From positions 2,366,001 to 2,430,000 of the forward strand of contig NC_063997.1 in the NCBI RefSeq assembly GCF_932276165.1: 64,000 bases of DNA, given 5' to 3'. Source of the stretch: Plutella xylostella (Eukaryota; Arthropoda; Insecta; Lepidoptera; Plutellidae). The notes beneath the pieces were generated by a model. The model did no database searches. It worked only from the letters and a program-made list of their open reading frames with translations, and was not told the DNA's origin. The translations under genes and the position numbers were made by a program. Below, in pieces: positions 60,043 to 64,000 of this stretch (the first letter of the stretch is position 1; each line of letters begins with the position of its first letter).

Positions 60043-63000
60043 CTGGGACATTCCGTTGAGCTGTCGTTGAGAAAAAGTCCCGGGTCTTGTGCCTCGCGGG
60101 GGAATGTCAATGGACAGCGTCCACCTGCGCATGCGCCGCCATACTTCACCGGCGTACTGGAGGTACAGATGTGATGTACCACGTATCTTTAGCCCTGCGA
60201 ACATTTCCCAAAATTATTTGACAGCTACAAATAATAGTAGCTACTTACATGTTGAGGTATAGCGATAGCCGGGTAATCGTAGCTTTCAAACCAAATTACA
60301 CTTCAAAAGGGCTGGTACCCTACATTTATGCTAGTATTCGTACATGTAATTGTATGCACTTGTATGTATTTTATGTACCTATATGTCTTTTTCTTCTTAA
60401 TCGTTTAGTCGACAAACACTAGAGCTACAATATTATTTGCATAGACTTAGTATATTATACTATAAGTCTATGATTATTTGTCGCCATGTCGATCGTAACG
60501 TAAGGTATCGCCAGGCAGATTTACGTTTGACTTATGCATATAATAATCTAACTCGGGAAAGCTATCCTTTTTTGCACTCCACGTAAACATAGCAGTAGAC
60601 AATCTGTAACTTCGCAATACAGGACCGGCCCGACGCGTGCGCAAGTCGCATCCACTCATTAACAACGCGCAATGTGCACCTCCGCCTCCTGTGCACACAC
60701 ACACACACCACTCACACACATAAACGCACTTCTCTTCGCTGAGTTACTTTACTGTTTTGGTTGTCATCTAGAAGTAAACCCTTAATTTTTCGACTCGAAG
60801 GCTAATCGCAGGTTTTCGAAAACCCTTGAGCTGACTGGGTAGTTGTTGGCATATTCTCTATCACGTGCTTCACTAGACAGCCCCCGTAGGTAACTACCAT
60901 TGCCACAGGAATATCACAGTAAACGAATGGCACGTGTCATAAATCATATCTATAGTTAAGTAGTAGCGTCAACATTGAGTCGGTGACAAGAAATGGAATA
61001 CCCTCGCGCTTCCTGATGGCCTCTCATCTCGGATTCCTGAAGGCTCGCCGCTGTTTTTGTCGACCGTACCTCATTCATTTGATATCATTTAATTGATACA
61101 AGGCATTTATTGCAAACCAGCTTGTTGACAAAAAGCTGCCTATACATTATACGGGGTGTCGCAAAAATTGTACCGTAAGCGGGATGACGAGTTGTGTCAG
61201 CCGGTTTCAGCTTATAATGGCAGTTTTTCATCACCATGTATCTACATAATGTACTGGCGAAATAATAGATAAGAATTTTAAAACTGTGCGTTTTTAGTGA
61301 AAAACCTAATCAAGACAAGTGTGATACACCAAAAAATTACTGCTTCCAAATTTACGAGTATCACCCGAGTTTACAACCGAATTTTATGACCTCAGCGTGT
61401 TACGCTTTCTAAACACATGTCTGTGTCGGCGTTATTTTGCTGTTTATGTTAAATTAATTACTTTTTCCACCATTCAACTCTTATTCCTCATAAAGGTTTT
61501 ATTAATTAGCGGCGATCAAAGCGCTGACCGTGCTGTGGTCGCCACTTGTGGTATCTGCATTTATTATTTATTCGTCGCTACCATTTTAGCCATTTCACAG
61601 TCGAATTCCGTGGGACCGTTTTAGTGGTCTCGTGTGAACTCGGCACTACAATAGGCTCGACACACACTGAGTCTGGCTCTGATTTAGAGCCGCATTACGC
61701 CGTACAATGCGGGATCAGTGTGGCGCAATCGTATAAAGATAATTAGGTCCCGTGTGTGTGGGAGGCCTGGGAACGTCACTCCGTACACGTCACAACACTC
61801 ACACTACGAATATGACCGCAGTATCAACTTTTCGTCGCAACTTGCATCGGTTCGATATCCGTTTCCGTTTTGATATTGTTAATCTGATGGTCAGTTGTAG
61901 TCCTTGTCAATATTGTTAATTACTTATTTAAAATGTGCTAATTTAGTTAAAATATTAAAGAGCACCCTACTTTTGCTCAAATTGATCTCATTGTAAAAAT
62001 CTCTTACAAAGATCTGATTGTTTCGTTGCAGTTGTGAATTCTTACAAGATCATTTTTATTGAGTAACTGCATGCCTCTCTATTTATGTTCATTGCATATG
62101 CTTAAACTCGTTATTTTATATTTAATCAAATGTTTTCATATCTAACTATACAATCTAGCTACATTACATTACATTAAAATTAGGCTTTTACTGCAAAGTT
62201 CCACGAAATGCGGCTTATAGAAATATGTCGCTAGTTTTCTTATCAATCGATTGTCGTAGTCCTAGCGTGAGGCACGCGACATGCCAACTGCCTGGCCATA
62301 GGCATCATTACTTTTATTCCTATGTTAGTGTTATAAAATGTGGTCAACTAGTTCCAAGCTTATTAACCTCCTACACAGCTACAGCTATAGGTAAACGTTT
62401 TTCCTATAGCTCTTGCGTAAAAACTTGGCTTCTAGGGCATATCCTGATGAAATATATAAACTTGACTACTAGAGCACACCCTGTTATATCTACCGTCGAA
62501 CATGAAATGTGTATGCAGAGGTCAGAACTCTCTGTCATAGATCAAATCACGCGCAGTCAGCGGTGATGGAGCGCTGATCTTCAGCTGTTTCCGTCTCACC
62601 CGTCGCTGATCAATACCCCGGCGTATCTGGCAGCATCAGAGAGCCCTCTTCATTTGCAAGTGTCTGCTCGTGCAAGTCTGCATAAAATCAGAATGTTAGC
62701 GGGTCATTCGTCACCGGGCCGCCGCGCCGGGCGGACGTGCCGCCAGCTCTCTGCATACCAAGCGGCGTAGTTCCGACACTCGTCGAATTAATTCTACCAC
62801 CGCCCATAACTCTTTGATGCGCCTCGTAAATCCCCTCCTACTTATGCTACATGCTACACCTCCTGCGAAGCAATGCCTTCTTGTAGATACTTAGTGATAG
62901 CCAAATGTGGTAGGGATATGGGGTGGAGCTGAATAATTCATAGGTCTAGTGATGGAAGGCTTCGCTCGTGGGATTTCTCAACACTTTTGAGTTTGCTGTA

Positions 63001-63195
63001 ACAATGTGAACCGATCAAATCGCGATGCAGCAATCTCTAATAAGATTATATCGCTTGCTTTTTCCTTCTCTTGATAACTTTGTCCTGAATTCCTTGTAAC
63101 AGCCATGAACAATCAATCATGTTGACTGAAGAATGATTGTTACCCTGCATACGTTACGTAAACTCTATAGTATGTTCATAATATGAAGTCTTTTT
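60043..63195. other. Intergenic or intronic DNA, no supported gene
   Basis: A partial element end (ACGGGGTGTCGCAAAAATTG) lies at 61152-61171. The 113-codon plus frame at 62225-62566 has no recognisable domain. CpG-richer spots occur at 62700-62770. Confidence 0.35.
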
Positions 63196-63757
63196 AGGGT
63201 TCCGTAGCCAAAATGGCAAAAACGGAACCCTTATAGTTTCGTCATGTCCGTCTGTCCGTCTGTCCGTCTGTCACAGCCGATTTACTCGGAAACTATAAGT
63301 ACTACAGTGATGAAATTTGATGGGAATATGTGTTGTATGAACCGCTACAAAAATATGACACTAAATAGTAAAAAAAAGAATTGGGGGTGGGGCCCCCCAT
63401 ACATGTAACTGAGGGATGAAATTTTTTTTTTCGATGTACATACCCGTGTGGGGTATCAATGGAAAGGTCTTTTAAAATGATATAAAGTTTTCTAAAAAAC
63501 ATTTTTCTTAAAGTGAACGGTTTTTGAGATATCAGCTCTCAAAGTCGTAAAAAGTATGTCCCCCCCCCTCTATTTTTATAACTACGGGGTATAAAATTCT
63601 AAAAAAAATAGAGGTGATGCATGCTAATTAACTCTTTCAACGATTTTTGGTTTGATCAAAGTATCTCTTATAGTTTTTGAGATAGGTTGATTTAACTGTA
63701 ATTGCTGCTACGGAACCCTTTGTGCGCGAGCCCGACTCGCACTTGGCCGGTTTTTAC
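63196..63757 (-). repeat. Unclassified interspersed repeat, shorter copy
   Basis: The reverse complement of the 50082-50750 repeat, with only a few differences by eye over the shared part and a missing block of about 105 bp next to the TTTGTGCGCGAGCCCGACTC end. Its similarity to the other copy suggests recent activity. Confidence 0.75.
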
Positions 63758-64000
63758 TGTATCAATTTGTATATCTGTAAATCCACAATCAAGTAATCGC
63801 CCAAGTATAGCTTTCAGAAAAAGACACATCAACCTAATAAGGACCTGTAAGATCGGAGTCTGTATAAGCATGTAGTGTGGTGTATCGCCGTATGGCCGAG
63901 GTATTCCCCGAACAAGTGTCGCAAGCGGGCGGGGGCACGCGGCTGTTTGTCGTTCCCAGGCGATACGGCTATCTACCGCAAACACCAGCGCTGTTTGACG

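Noticed and set aside
62225..62566. 113-codon plus-strand ORF
   Set aside because: No domain or conserved motif could be seen and the composition equals the flanks; a chance frame is the simplest explanation.

Overview
This is a eukaryotic nuclear window, almost certainly from a moth or butterfly (Lepidoptera). The evidence is spliced GT-AG genes, an AT-rich background, two tRNA-headed SINE families of lepidopteran type, short Helitrons ending in CTAG, and dense small DNA transposons. No prokaryotic gene organisation is present.

Two host genes are supported, both in the first 15 kb. From 7,697 down to the left edge on the minus strand lies a SPATA20 orthologue (thioredoxin-like CHWC domain plus alpha/alpha-barrel). 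Five coding exons join in frame with GT-AG junctions to give 773 residues; only the extreme C-terminus lies outside. A separate first exon supplies an Arg/Ser-rich N-terminus that looks like a mitochondrial presequence. From 11.39 to 14.89 kb on the plus strand lie four in-frame exons of the EF-hand N-terminus of a rhomboid-related serine protease (Drosophila rho-4 / vertebrate RHBDL3 type), including a 24-nt micro-exon. Its membrane protease domain was not found in the rest of the window, so a very long intron or an incomplete locus is implied. The 3.7 kb between the two gene starts holds a CpG-rich patch with an NRF-1-like site and a perfect RFX X-box palindrome.

The remaining 49 kb is mostly a transposon landscape, many copies with readable insertion scars. 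Intron 4 of SPATA20 contains a three-layer nest: a SINE with a 12-bp target duplication, inside a CAGGGTGTCC-ended element, inside a Mutator-like element with a 9-bp duplication. The rhomboid introns hold a second nest and several MITEs. One MITE family, called A here, has ten copies, nearly all inserted at CTG/CAG-type targets. Two hAT-like elements with exact 8-bp duplications lie at 22.2 and 24.2 kb. A PPT-LTR-PBS arrangement (tRNA-Tyr primed) lies at 30.3-30.6 kb.

The two most informative mobile relics are further right. About 41.3-45.5 kb is a probable autonomous element with shared subterminal sequence at both ends and a two-exon SAP-domain gene broken by two in-frame TAA codons. 47,064-48,277 is a Mutator-like element holding a frameshifted SWIM zinc-finger remnant. 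Two very similar copies of an unclassified repeat sit in opposite orientation at 50.1 and 63.2 kb. No rRNA gene, functional tRNA gene, CRISPR array or operon was seen.
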